Position numbers and translations under genes: made by a program. DNA of 64,000 nt, taken from contig DASPLX010000067.1 of the NCBI GenBank assembly GCA_035627375.1, positions 4,287 through 68,286 on the forward strand, in the 5' to 3' direction. The notes under the pieces were generated by a model, which did not search any database, was not told where the DNA came from, and saw only the letters and a list, made by a program, of their open reading frames with translations. This DNA is from DASPLX01 sp035627375 (GTDB lineage Bacteria > Pseudomonadota > Gammaproteobacteria > Burkholderiales > Burkholderiaceae_D). Numbering within the stretch: the stretch's first letter is position 1; the number at the start of each line of letters is the position of its first letter. Below, piece after piece: positions 51,951 through 60,576 of the stretch.

Positions 51951-52742
51951 GTGAAGCGCAAACCGATCTCCTCGCGCGAGAATCCGCTCTACAAGGAGCT
52001 CAAGCACCTGGCATCCAGTTCGCAGGCGCGACGCAAGGCCGGCCGCACGCTGCTGGACGGCGTTCACCTGTGCGAAGCCTTCCTGCAGCATGTGGGCATG
52101 CCGCCGCTGTGCGTCGTCAGCGAAGGTTCGGCGGAGCTCGGCGAAGCGATGGCCGTCCTCGCGCGCTGCGAAGCGGGCGGCGCGCAATGCATTGTCCTGC
52201 CCGATGCCTTGTACAACGCGTTGAGCCAGGTCGAGAACGGCATCGGTCTGATGTTCGTCGTCGATACGCCGCAACCGGCGATGCCGCAACGGCTGACGCA
52301 ATCGGCGGTGCTGCTCGACAATCTGCAGGACCCGGGCAACCTGGGATCGATCTTGCGCAGCGCGGCGGCGGCCGGCATCGAATGCATCTTCTGCGGTCCC
52401 GGCACCGCCTTCGCCTGGTCACCCAAGGTATTGCGCGCCGGCATGGGCGCGCATTTCCTGCTGCGGATTTTCGAGCATGTCGATCTGCACGATTTGATCG
52501 GCAATGCGGCCGTTCCGGTGCTGGCGACAAGTTCTCATGCGGAACGCAGTATCCATGACGCCGATCTCAAGCGCGACGTCGCCTGGTTGTTCGGTCATGA
52601 AGGGCAGGGAGTCGCCGAGGATTTGCTGGGCCTGGCGGACGAGCGCCTGGCGATTCCGCATTTGGGGCCTGTCGAATCGCTGAATGTCGCGGCCAGCGCC
52701 GCGGTATGCTTCTTCGAGCAGGTCAGGCAGAAGACGCGATAG
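51951..52742 (+). CDS. SpoU/TrmH-family RNA 2'-O-methyltransferase
   Basis: The 263-residue SPOUT enzyme has an N-terminal substrate-binding domain (ISSRENPLYKELKHLASSSQARRKAG) and a C-terminal knotted domain with the three SpoU motifs: LLDNLQDPGNLGSILRSAAAAG, WLFGHEGQGV and VESLNVAASAAVCFFE. RlmB of E. coli methylates G2251 of 23S rRNA; this protein is of that family, but the exact target is not certain (RlmB or a related TrmH-group enzyme). The start is a GTG. It ends one base before the opposing membrane protein gene. Confidence 0.85.
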   Translation: MKRKPISSRENPLYKELKHLASSSQARRKAGRTLLDGVHLCEAFLQHVGMPPLCVVSEGSAELGEAMAVLARCEAGGAQCIVLPDALYNALSQVENGIGLMFVVDTPQPAMPQRLTQSAVLLDNLQDPGNLGSILRSAAAAGIECIFCGPGTAFAWSPKVLRAGMGAHFLLRIFEHVDLHDLIGNAAVPVLATSSHAERSIHDADLKRDVAWLFGHEGQGVAEDLLGLADERLAIPHLGPVESLNVAASAAVCFFEQVRQKTR

Positions 52743-52743
52743 A

Positions 52744-53103
52744 TCAGAAGGCCGGCTGCTCCCGTTCCGCGACTGGAACGTAGATCAGGCCGGGAGCGAC
52801 ATAGCGCTCGTGCTCGTGCGCCGAGATGCCGGTGCCGGCAGGACATACCCGGTCGAAGCGGTAATATTGGCCTCCTATCACCGCGTACTGGTAGATCGGC
52901 GCATCCTGATACCGGCCGATGGGATCGATGACTTGGTCCGGCCGGACGAACTCGGCGGCCTTGGCGCCTTGCGATTCCGGCTTGTCGTTGAATACGCCGA
53001 GTTCCTCGATATCGGCTTCGACATGACTCAGTCCGTCTTTCAGGGCCCAGAAGAAAAAGATCAAGCCGGCCCACAACAACAACTCGATCATGATAAGTTC
53101 CAT
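52744..53103 (-). CDS. Small membrane-anchored hypothetical protein
   Basis: The 119-residue protein has one N-terminal membrane helix (about residues 4-21, MIELLLWAGLIFFFWAL), an acidic segment, then a small soluble domain with YQYAVIGGQYYRFDRVCP and HEHERYVAPGLIYVPV. I do not recognise a family. A good promoter lies upstream at 53145-53173 and GGGAG stands before the ATG, so it is probably expressed as a single gene. It converges with the rRNA methyltransferase gene with one base between them. Confidence 0.7.
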   Translation of the reverse strand: MELIMIELLLWAGLIFFFWALKDGLSHVEADIEELGVFNDKPESQGAKAAEFVRPDQVIDPIGRYQDAPIYQYAVIGGQYYRFDRVCPAGTGISAHEHERYVAPGLIYVPVAEREQPAF

Positions 53104-53144
53104 GGCGGACTCCCGGTATGCCGGATCACTACCCCTGTCACTTA

Positions 53145-53173
53145 TTTATAGTCAATTTGTAAGTTTTGTGTAA
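53145..53173 (-). promoter_or_regulatory. Promoter of the small membrane protein gene
   Basis: Reading leftwards: TTACAC, 17 bases, TATAAA, in an AT-rich patch. The predicted start is near 53138, 35 bases before the ATG. Confidence 0.6.
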
Positions 53174-53257
53174 GCTCTATTTGGCGCGTGTTGTGCGTAT
53201 GACGCGGAACCCGGGCTTCGGTTCTGCTGCAGGCAGCGAATTGCCCTCTATCGCAGC

Positions 53258-54106
53258 TTAATACGCGCGTTTGTCCAGTTTGACTTCCTGCAGGATCATG
53301 GTCGCGATTTCCTCGATCGACTTGGCGGTGGAAGACATCCAGCGGATACCCTCGCGTTTCATCATTTTTTCCGCTTCGTTGACCTCGTAGCGGCAATTCT
53401 CGATCGCCGCGTACTTGCTGCCGGGCCGGCGCTCGTTGCGCACTTCGGACAAGCGGTCGGGAGCGATCGACAGGCCGAAAATCTTGCTCTTGTAGGGGAC
53501 CAGGCTGCTGGGCAGCTTGCCGCGCTCGAAATCCTCGGGAATCAGCGGGTAGTTCGCCGCCTTGATGCCGTATTGCATGGCGAGATAGAGGCTGGTCGGC
53601 GTCTTGCCGCAGCGGGAAACGCCGACCAGGATGACATCCGCCGATTTCAGATTGGCGTGCGACTGGCCGTCGTCGTGCGCCAGCGAATAATTGATCGCCT
53701 CGATCCGGCGGTTGTACTCGTCGCTGTCGGCGATATTGTGGCTGCGGCCGATCGTGTGCGTCGATTTCACGCCCAGTTCCTGTTCCAGCGGATCGACGAA
53801 AGTCTGGATCAGGTCCATGTGCATGCCCTTCGATTGCCGGATGACGGCCGACAGATCCGCCTTGACCAGCGTCGAAAACACGATGGGGCGCTTGCCGTCG
53901 GTGTGGAAGGCATCATTGATCTTGCGCAGCGCTTCATAGGCCTTGTCCAGCGTGTCGACGAACGGCAGTCGGATCTCGCGAAAACGCAGCTCGAACTGGG
54001 TCAGCACCGCATGCCCGAAGGTTTCGGCTGTGATGCCGGTGCCGTCGGAGACGAAGAAAACGGTGCGATCGGCGGAGGGCAGGGAACGGTAAGAGCTGTC
54101 TGACAT
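53258..54106 (-). CDS. ppsR: PEP synthetase regulatory kinase/phosphorylase
   Basis: The 282-residue DUF299 protein is a bifunctional ADP-dependent kinase and Pi-dependent pyrophosphorylase that switches PEP synthetase off and on by phosphorylating a threonine next to its catalytic histidine. It has FFVSDGTGITAETFGHAVL at the start and the P-loop GVSRCGKT at 162-169. It diverges from ppsA, its target, across 259 bases; this pairing is typical. Confidence 0.95.
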   Translation of the reverse strand: MSDSSYRSLPSADRTVFFVSDGTGITAETFGHAVLTQFELRFREIRLPFVDTLDKAYEALRKINDAFHTDGKRPIVFSTLVKADLSAVIRQSKGMHMDLIQTFVDPLEQELGVKSTHTIGRSHNIADSDEYNRRIEAINYSLAHDDGQSHANLKSADVILVGVSRCGKTPTSLYLAMQYGIKAANYPLIPEDFERGKLPSSLVPYKSKIFGLSIAPDRLSEVRNERRPGSKYAAIENCRYEVNEAEKMMKREGIRWMSSTAKSIEEIATMILQEVKLDKRAY

Positions 54107-54365
54107 AAGTTAATTGATGAAGAAAAGTCATGAAAAAAGTGCCGGCGCTGCGCCGCAAAATCCTATTGCAGCCTGTAAAATGGTGAGCAATTTCTTGACC
54201 AAATGTTCGCCATTGGCATTACTGACAAAGAAGAATAACAAAGCCGCCGCCTCAGTGGAGGCTAACTTGCACAGCGGGTTATGCATCCTGAGTCGCGGCC
54301 GACGCTAAGACCACCGGCTGACGAGGACAAAGTGCAGATTTCTTATCATCAAACTAGGGGTTGTT

Positions 54366-56792
54366 ATGTCCAACGCAGTTCAATCTGGGGTCGTCCCGGG
54401 GGTGACTTACGTCGCTTCATTTGATCAATTGAGAATGACGGACGTCGAGTCCGTCGGCGGCAAAAACGCGTCGCTCGGCGAGATGATCAGTCAGCTTGCC
54501 GGCGCCGGGGTGCGGGTTCCCGGCGGCTTCGCGACGACCGCGCATGCGTTTCGCGATTTTCTCTCCCATAGCGCCGACGGCGGCCCGACGTTGGCCAAGC
54601 GTATCGCCGACCGGCTCGAGTCGCTCAACGTGGACGACGTGCGCGCCTTGGCGCAGGCCGGCGCCGAGATCCGCCAATGGATCGTCGATACCCCTTTCCA
54701 GCCGCGTCTGCAGCAGGAAATTATCGATTTTTATCAAAGGCTTGTAGCGGATTCTTCAAGTGAAGTGTCATTCGCGGTCCGTTCATCGGCGACCGCTGAA
54801 GATTTGCCGGATGCTTCGTTCGCCGGACAGCAGGAGACCTTCCTGAACGTGGTCGGCATCGAGAATGTGCTCGAGGCGATCAAGCATGTGTTTGCCTCGC
54901 TCTACAACGATCGCGCGATTTCCTACCGTGTCCACAAGGGCTTCACGCATGCGGAAGTCGCCTTGTCGGCCGGCGTGCAGCGCATGGTGCGTTCGGACAT
55001 GGGTTCTTCCGGCGTCATGTTCACGATCGATACCGAATCCGGATTCCAGGATGTCGTCTTCATCACCTCGAGCTACGGTCTCGGCGAAACCGTGGTTCAG
55101 GGGGCGGTCAATCCCGACGAGTTCTACGTACACAAGCCGATGCTGGAGCAGGGCAAGCTGCCGATCATCCGCCGCAACATCGGCTCCAAGCTGATCAAGA
55201 TGGAGTTCACCGGCGAAGCCAAGGCCGGACGCTCGGTCAAGACGGTCGATGTGCCGATCGAATTGCGCAACCGTTATTCGCTCAACGATGCCGAAGTGAT
55301 CGAATTGGCGAAATACGCGGTCATCATCGAGAAGCACTATGGCCGGCCGATGGATATCGAGTGGGGCAAGGACGGTCGCGACGGCAAGTTGTATATTTTG
55401 CAGGCTCGCCCGGAAACCGTGAAGTCGCAGCAGAAGGCGACCGATGCCCAGCAGCGCTTCAAGCTCAAGAGCAGCGGCACGGTGCTGGCCGCCGGCCGCG
55501 CGATCGGCCAGAAGATCGGCGCCGGTCCGGTGCGCGTGATCCAGGATCCGTCCGAGATGGAACGCGTCCAGCCGGGCGACGTGCTGGTGGCCGACATGAC
55601 CGATCCGAATTGGGAACCGGTGATGAAGCGCGCTTCCGCCATCGTCACCAATCGCGGCGGCCGAACCTGCCACGCGGCGATCATCGCCCGCGAGCTCGGT
55701 GTGCCGGCCGTGGTCGGTTGCGGCAATGCGACCGACGTGCTGAAGGACGGCACGCTGGTGACGGTGTCCTGCGCCGAGGGAGACGAGGGCAAGATCTACG
55801 ATGGCCTGCTGGAAACCGAGGTTACCGAGGTGACGCGCGGCAATCTGCCGGAGTTGCCCCTGAAGATCATGATGAACGTCGGCAATCCGCAGCTGGCCTT
55901 CGAATTCCAGTCGATTCCGAACGGCGGCGTCGGTTTGGCCCGTCTCGAATTCATCATCAACAACAACATCGGCGTACATCCGAAAGCCATTCTCGAATAT
56001 CCGAATGTCGATGCCGATCTGAAAAAGGCGGTCGAATCGGTCGCGCGCGGCCATGCCTCGCCGAAGGCTTTCTATATCGACAAGCTGGCCGAGGGCGTGG
56101 CGACGATCGCCGCGGCGTTCTGGCCGCGGCCGGTCATCGTCCGCCTGTCGGATTTCAAGTCGAACGAATACAAGAAATTGATCGGCGGTTCGCGCTACGA
56201 ACCGGACGAGGAAAACCCGATGCTCGGTTTCCGCGGTGCGGCGCGCTATCTGGCCGGCGATTTCGCTGAAGCGTTCGAGATGGAATGCAAGGCCATGAAG
56301 CGCGTGCGCGACGAGATGGGGCTGACCAATGTCGAAATCATGGTGCCGTTCGTGCGTACGCTGGGCCAGGCCGAGAAGGTGGTCAACCTGCTTGCGAAAT
56401 ACGGTCTCAAGCGCGGCGAGAACGGCTTGCGCCTGATCATGATGTGCGAAGTGCCGTCCAATGCAATCCTGGCCGAGCAATTCCTGGAGTTTTTCGACGG
56501 TTTTTCGATCGGCTCGAACGACTTGACCCAGCTGACCCTTGGCCTCGATCGGGATTCCGGCATGGAATTGCTGGCGGCGGACTTCGACGAGCGCGACCCG
56601 GCGGTGCGCTCGCTGCTGTCGCGCGCCATCTCCGCCTGCCGCGCCCAAGGCAAGTATGTCGGCATCTGCGGCCAGGGGCCGTCGGACCATCCGGATTTCG
56701 CCGAGTGGCTGATGAAAGAGGGCATCTTGTCGATTTCGCTGAACCCGGATTGCGTGGTCGATACCTGGCAGAAGCTGGCGGAAGTGAAGTAA
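54366..56792 (+). CDS. ppsA: Phosphoenolpyruvate synthase
   Basis: The 808-residue enzyme converts pyruvate, ATP and water to PEP, AMP and phosphate in gluconeogenesis. It has an N-terminal ATP-grasp domain (VGGKNASLGEM; RSSATAEDLPDASFAGQQET), the swivelling phosphohistidine domain with GGRTCHAAIIARELG, and the C-terminal PEP-binding barrel ending with the GICGQGPSDHPDF cysteine motif. The Thr before Cys-His is the expected PpsR target. A strong inverted repeat follows the stop. Confidence 0.97.
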   Translation: MSNAVQSGVVPGVTYVASFDQLRMTDVESVGGKNASLGEMISQLAGAGVRVPGGFATTAHAFRDFLSHSADGGPTLAKRIADRLESLNVDDVRALAQAGAEIRQWIVDTPFQPRLQQEIIDFYQRLVADSSSEVSFAVRSSATAEDLPDASFAGQQETFLNVVGIENVLEAIKHVFASLYNDRAISYRVHKGFTHAEVALSAGVQRMVRSDMGSSGVMFTIDTESGFQDVVFITSSYGLGETVVQGAVNPDEFYVHKPMLEQGKLPIIRRNIGSKLIKMEFTGEAKAGRSVKTVDVPIELRNRYSLNDAEVIELAKYAVIIEKHYGRPMDIEWGKDGRDGKLYILQARPETVKSQQKATDAQQRFKLKSSGTVLAAGRAIGQKIGAGPVRVIQDPSEMERVQPGDVLVADMTDPNWEPVMKRASAIVTNRGGRTCHAAIIARELGVPAVVGCGNATDVLKDGTLVTVSCAEGDEGKIYDGLLETEVTEVTRGNLPELPLKIMMNVGNPQLAFEFQSIPNGGVGLARLEFIINNNIGVHPKAILEYPNVDADLKKAVESVARGHASPKAFYIDKLAEGVATIAAAFWPRPVIVRLSDFKSNEYKKLIGGSRYEPDEENPMLGFRGAARYLAGDFAEAFEMECKAMKRVRDEMGLTNVEIMVPFVRTLGQAEKVVNLLAKYGLKRGENGLRLIMMCEVPSNAILAEQFLEFFDGFSIGSNDLTQLTLGLDRDSGMELLAADFDERDPAVRSLLSRAISACRAQGKYVGICGQGPSDHPDFAEWLMKEGILSISLNPDCVVDTWQKLAEVK

Positions 56793-56820
56793 TTCCGCCG
56801 CTGCGGTAACTCGGGAAAAC

Positions 56821-56846
56821 GAAACGCGGGCCCCGGCCCGCGTTTC
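56821..56846 (+). terminator. Terminator after ppsA
   Basis: GAAACGCGGGCC-CC-GGCCCGCGTTTC, a perfect 12-bp inverted repeat 28 bases after the ppsA stop. The T stretch is short, but the stem is very strong and could work on both strands. Confidence 0.75.
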
Positions 56847-56883
56847 TCGTTGGAGAGGTGCAACAAGCAGGCGAAAAAAGCAT

Positions 56884-57017
56884 GTGACTTTTCGTGGTTT
56901 TCGACTAGACTACCGCCAATTCGGTTAACAAGAAGAATAAACAAGAAGACCAATAATGTGGCTTTCTCGATTCCATCCCCCGCTGCCTTGGAGGTGCCGG
57001 GGGATTTGTTTTTATTA
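56884..57017 (+). promoter_or_regulatory. Candidate promoter, leader and attenuator upstream of nfeD
   Basis: After the ppsA terminator there is a possible promoter (GTGACT, 16 bases, TAGACT at 56906-56911), a direct repeat of ACAAGAAGA (56928-56936 and 56941-56949), a 20-codon reading frame (ATG at 56956, TAG at 57016) and inside it an inverted repeat ATCCCCC/GGGGGAT (56975-57005) followed by TTTGTTTTTATT. This looks like an intrinsic terminator before nfeD, either ending a small RNA or acting as an attenuator. Confidence 0.45.
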
Positions 57018-57066
57018 GTTCGCTACTTTGAGTGCATACTTGCGGAAACAGCTTTGGGAGGAGCAA

Positions 57067-57495
57067 ATGACTGAGTGGATGCTGTGGAGCGCACTGGCGG
57101 GAATCGCCGTCATTTTCGAGCTGTTCACCGGCACGTTTTATCTACTGATGATCGCGATCGGCTTCATGGTCGGCGGCGTGGCGGCCTGGCTCGGACTTTC
57201 CAGTTCCACGCAGTTGATCGTCGCCGGCATCGTCGGCGTCGTCGCCATTTATGCCTTGCGGCATAGCCGGTTCGGCAAACGTCTCGAATCGGCGGCCGAA
57301 CCAGCGCGCGATCCGAACGTCAATCTCGACATCGGCCAAGCACTGACCATCGAGCAATGGAACGGCGATGCGGCGCGCGTCATGTACCGCGGCGCCATGT
57401 GGGACGTCGGCCTCGCCGAGGGCGAGGTCGCGCAACCGGGCAGCTTCGTCATCCGCGAAGTGCGCGGCAATCGCTTGATCGTCTCCCGTCAATGA
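57067..57495 (+). CDS. NfeD-family membrane protein (short form)
   Basis: The 142-residue protein has three hydrophobic helices in the first ~65 residues and a C-terminal OB-fold-like domain (about 80-140, GQALTIEQWNGDAARVMYRGAMWDV). Short NfeD proteins pair with SPFH paraslipins in the membrane, and such a gene follows here after 52 bases. The ATG at 57067 follows GGGAGGAG. The role is probably in membrane microdomain or membrane protein quality control; details are not established. Confidence 0.9.
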   Translation: MTEWMLWSALAGIAVIFELFTGTFYLLMIAIGFMVGGVAAWLGLSSSTQLIVAGIVGVVAIYALRHSRFGKRLESAAEPARDPNVNLDIGQALTIEQWNGDAARVMYRGAMWDVGLAEGEVAQPGSFVIREVRGNRLIVSRQ

Positions 57496-57547
57496 TCCAA
57501 CCGCATCAAACGCAGTCCCCGCAACGACAATCCTTACGAGAAAGGTC

Positions 57548-58474
57548 ATGGATATGAGCTTCGGAACCGTTTCGCTGATTCTATTCATCATCGCCATCGT
57601 GTTCGTCGCCAAGACGGTCAAGGTGGTGCCGCAGCAGCATGCCTGGGTGGTCGAGCGGCTCGGCAAATACCATGCGACGCTTGCGCCCGGCTTGAACATC
57701 GTGGTGCCGTTCATCGACCGCATCGGCTACAAGCACGTGCTCAAGGAAATCCCGCTCGACGTGCCGCCCCAGGTCTGCATCACCAAGGACAATACCCAAT
57801 TGCAGGTCGACGGCATCCTGTATTTCCAGGTGACCGATCCGATGCGCGCCTCCTACGGTTCCTCGAACTACATCCAGGCGATCACGCAACTGGCCCAAAC
57901 GACGCTGCGTTCGGTCATCGGCCGCATGGAGCTCGACAAGACCTTCGAAGAGCGCGAGCACATCAATGCCGCCGTCGTCAACGCGATCGACGAATCGGCG
58001 GCGAACTGGGGCGTGAAGGTGCTGCGTTACGAGATCAAGGATCTGACGCCGCCGAAGGAGATCCTGCATGCGATGCAGGCGCAGATCACGGCCGAGCGCG
58101 AGAAGCGCGCCTTGATCGCGGCGTCCGAGGGCCGGAAGCAAGAGCAGATCAACATCGCCGCCGGTGAGCGCGAGGCGGCGATCCAGCGGTCGGAAGGCGA
58201 AAAGCAGGCCGCGATCAATACGGCGCAAGGGGAGGCCGCGGCGATCCTCGCCATCGCCGAGGCGACGGCAGAAGCCCTGCGCAAGACGGCCGCCGCGATT
58301 CGCGAGCCGGGCGGATCGGATGCGGTCAACCTCAAGGTCGCGGAACAATACGTGGGCGCCTTCGCGCAATTGGCGAAGACCAACAATTCGATCATCATTC
58401 CCGCCAACATGGGCGACATCGGCGGCCTGATCGCGACCGCCATGCAAGTGGTCAAGTCGCAGCAGCGCGGATGA
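57548..58474 (+). CDS. SPFH/Band 7 paraslipin, QmcA-like
   Basis: The 308-residue protein has an N-terminal membrane helix (about 5-20), an SPFH domain (VPQQHAWVVERLGKYHATLAPGLNIVVPF onwards), a coiled-coil region rich in Ala/Glu/Arg (GEREAAIQRSEGEKQAAINTAQGEAAA) and a C-terminal oligomerisation segment. It matches the QmcA/YbbK group and partners the preceding NfeD gene. Such proteins form large rings in the inner membrane. Confidence 0.92.
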   Translation: MDMSFGTVSLILFIIAIVFVAKTVKVVPQQHAWVVERLGKYHATLAPGLNIVVPFIDRIGYKHVLKEIPLDVPPQVCITKDNTQLQVDGILYFQVTDPMRASYGSSNYIQAITQLAQTTLRSVIGRMELDKTFEEREHINAAVVNAIDESAANWGVKVLRYEIKDLTPPKEILHAMQAQITAEREKRALIAASEGRKQEQINIAAGEREAAIQRSEGEKQAAINTAQGEAAAILAIAEATAEALRKTAAAIREPGGSDAVNLKVAEQYVGAFAQLAKTNNSIIIPANMGDIGGLIATAMQVVKSQQRG

Positions 58475-58507
58475 TGCAAACCGCCGCACGCGGGCAATGA
58501 GGCGGAT

Positions 58508-59194
58508 ATGGGCGTGGGTACGGCGTTGTTGATGGCGATTCCGGTTGCCGTGGCGGCCGGATTCCTGTTCGTTTCCTGGCGCCGTTGGAGAGTATCCCAG
58601 CGCGAAGCTTACATCCGTTCCTATGTCTTTCCGCGCGGATTGCTCGAGCGGCTCGGCGAAAAATGGCCGCATCTGAACGAGGATCAGCGGCTCCTGGTGG
58701 GAAAGGGCCTGCGGCAGTTTTTCCTGGCGCATGCCCGGAGCGGCAAATTCGTCTCGATGCCGTCGCTGGCGGCCGACGAGCTTTGGCATCAGTTCATCCT
58801 CTACACGCGGGCCTACGACGATTTCTGCAGGAAAGCCTTCGGCCGCTTCATGCACCATACGCCGGCCGTGGCGCTGGGGCAGAGGCATCAGAACAACAGG
58901 GGATTGCGGCGCACCTGGCGCTATGTCTGCCAGCAGGAAAACATCGATCCGGTCGACCCGCCGGTCTTGCCGCTGTTGTTCGCGCTCGATAGCCTATTGG
59001 CGATCCCGGACGGTTTCGTCTACCACCCGCAATGCGACAAGCTGCGGCAAGCCTCTCCGGGAGCGGCGGTCCATTGCGGCGGCGATTTCGCGGGTAGTTG
59101 CGGCGGCGGAACCGGCTCTTCCGGGAGCGGCGCCGACGGCGGAGGAGACGGCGGCAGTTGCGGAGGCGGCGGTTGCGGAGGGGGCGGCGATTAG
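58508..59194 (+). CDS. Membrane-anchored protein with glycine/cysteine-rich tail
   Basis: The 228-residue protein has one N-terminal membrane helix (about 4-22), a helical domain with SLAADELWHQFILYTRAYDDFCRKAFGRFMHHTP, and a C-terminal tail of about 40 residues that is almost only Gly, Ser and Asp with spaced cysteines (CGGDF, CGGG, CGGGGCGGGGD). The DELWH-x-FILYT-x-Y-x-x-FC pattern recalls the glycine-rich domain (GRDP-like) family, but I am not certain. The ATG at 58508 follows the SPFH gene by 33 bases; no strong ribosome binding site is visible apart from GAGGCGG. Function unknown. Confidence 0.75.
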   Translation: MGVGTALLMAIPVAVAAGFLFVSWRRWRVSQREAYIRSYVFPRGLLERLGEKWPHLNEDQRLLVGKGLRQFFLAHARSGKFVSMPSLAADELWHQFILYTRAYDDFCRKAFGRFMHHTPAVALGQRHQNNRGLRRTWRYVCQQENIDPVDPPVLPLLFALDSLLAIPDGFVYHPQCDKLRQASPGAAVHCGGDFAGSCGGGTGSSGSGADGGGDGGSCGGGGCGGGGD

Positions 59195-59223
59195 CAGCGA
59201 TGAGCAGCGATCGGCGGCCGTGC

Positions 59224-59673
59224 TCAGCGCCGATGCTGCTTCATGATCGACTGTTGTTCGCGCTGCCAATCGCGCTGCTTCTCGCTCTCGCGCTTGTCGT
59301 GTTGCTTCTTCCCCTTGGCCAGGCCGACTTCGCATTTGACCCGGCCGCGGGTGTAGTGGAGGTTGAGCGGGATCAGCGTATAGCCGGCGCGCTCGACCTT
59401 GCCGATCAGTTTCTTGATTTCCTCGGTTTTCAGCAGCAGCTTGCGGGTGCGCACCGGATCGGGCGACACGTGGGTGGAGGCCGTCGGCAAGGGACTGATA
59501 TGGGAACCGAACAGGAAGACTTCGCCGTTCTTGACGATCACATAGGCTTCCTTCAGTTGGACGCGTCCGGCGCGGATGGATTTGACTTCCCAGCCTTCCA
59601 GCGCGATACCCGCTTCATAGCGTTCCTCGATGAAGTAGTCGTGGAAGGCTTTTTTATTGTCGATAATACTCAT
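59224..59673 (-). CDS. smpB: SsrA-binding protein
   Basis: The 149-residue protein binds tmRNA and brings it to stalled ribosomes. It has the start IDNKKAFHDYFIEERYEAGIALEGWEVKSIRAGRVQL, an OB-fold core, and a basic C-terminal tail (KRESEKQRDWQREQ). It diverges from ratA, an arrangement conserved in proteobacteria. The tmRNA gene itself is not in the window. Confidence 0.96.
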   Translation of the reverse strand: MSIIDNKKAFHDYFIEERYEAGIALEGWEVKSIRAGRVQLKEAYVIVKNGEVFLFGSHISPLPTASTHVSPDPVRTRKLLLKTEEIKKLIGKVERAGYTLIPLNLHYTRGRVKCEVGLAKGKKQHDKRESEKQRDWQREQQSIMKQHRR

Positions 59674-59810
59674 GCGTTCGGAACGGAGCGGGTCGGTTAG
59701 AATTTCGAATTCGCGATTTTAGCAAACCACCAGGGAGATGCGGGATGGAGCACGGCACGAGCGCTCGGAGAATGGCGCCGGATGGCCCCGTCCCCGGTCG
59801 ATGAAAGCAT

Positions 59811-60242
59811 ATGGCAGTCGTACATAAATCGGTGTTGCTGGCTTACAGCGCGGAACAGATGTATGCGCTCGTCGAGCGTATCGAGGATTATCCGAAGTTC
59901 CTTCCCTGGTGCGGAGGCACGCAAGTGCAGCGCCTGGAAGGCAACAAGGTGGTCGCCACGCTCAACATTCATTATCACGGCGTGAAGCACAGCTTCACCA
60001 CCGAAAACCTCAACGTGCCGGGCGAATCGATCAGGATGACGCTGGTCGAAGGACCCTTCAAGCATCTCGACGGCACCTGGACGTTCAAGCCCTTGCGCGC
60101 CGACGCCTGCAAGGTCGATTTCGATCTGCACTATGAGTTTTCCAACAAGGTGCTGGAGCAACTGATCGGGCCGGTGTTCAACGTCATCGCGAATAGTTTC
60201 GTCGATTCGTTTTGCAAGCGGGCGGAGGCGGCGTATGGGTGA
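59811..60242 (+). CDS. ratA: RatA/COQ10-type START-domain protein
   Basis: The 143-residue protein is a single START-like (polyketide cyclase/COQ10) domain with SAEQMYALVERIEDYPKFLPWCGG and the C-terminal VDSFCKRAEAAYG. In E. coli RatA was described as a toxin that blocks ribosome subunit joining; homologues in mitochondria bind coenzyme Q, and the bacterial role may be similar. It overlaps rnfH by eight bases and diverges from smpB. Confidence 0.9.
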   Translation: MAVVHKSVLLAYSAEQMYALVERIEDYPKFLPWCGGTQVQRLEGNKVVATLNIHYHGVKHSFTTENLNVPGESIRMTLVEGPFKHLDGTWTFKPLRADACKVDFDLHYEFSNKVLEQLIGPVFNVIANSFVDSFCKRAEAAYG

Positions 60243-60531
60243 GCGGTCGCTGCATGTCCAGGTTTGCTATGCCCGGCCGGAGGCGCAATTCCTGCGCGAC
60301 CTGATCGTTCCGGCCGGAACGACGCTGGGCCAGGCGATCGTGCAAAGCGGTTTGCTGCAAGCCCGGCCGGAAATCGATTTGCAGGCTTGCCGGGTCGGCA
60401 TTTACGGCAAATTGAAGGAGCTCGATACCGTGTTGCGCGAGCACGACCGGGTGGAGATCTATCGCCCGCTGATCGCCGATCCGAAGGAGGCGCGGCGCAA
60501 GCGGGCGGAGAAAAAGGCTGGCAAGAAGTGA
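60235..60531 (+). CDS. RnfH/RatB-family protein
   Basis: The 98-residue ubiquitin-like (beta-grasp) protein has the family pattern LHVQVCYARPEAQFLRDLIVPAGTTLGQAI, VGIYGKLKELDTVLREHDRVEIYRPL and a Lys/Arg-rich tail. It is annotated as RnfH or as RatB because it always accompanies ratA; its function is unsettled, and no rnf gene is near. It converges with the DUF4124 gene. Confidence 0.9.
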   Translation: MGERSLHVQVCYARPEAQFLRDLIVPAGTTLGQAIVQSGLLQARPEIDLQACRVGIYGKLKELDTVLREHDRVEIYRPLIADPKEARRKRAEKKAGKK

Positions 60532-60576
60532 CCCGCGCTTCCGCCAGGCGCCGTGTCAGGGGCACGGCCGCCGGCT

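Noticed and set aside
54107..54365. Search for a ppsA promoter and a small gene in the ppsR-ppsA gap
   Set aside because: A TTGACC at 54195 and a TAAAAT at 54176 exist but do not pair at a standard distance, and the small open frame there is not protein-like.
59090..59194. GGC/GGA-rich low-complexity DNA as a possible G-quadruplex regulatory element
   Set aside because: It is explained by the glycine-rich C-terminal tail of the coding region; no independent sign of regulation.
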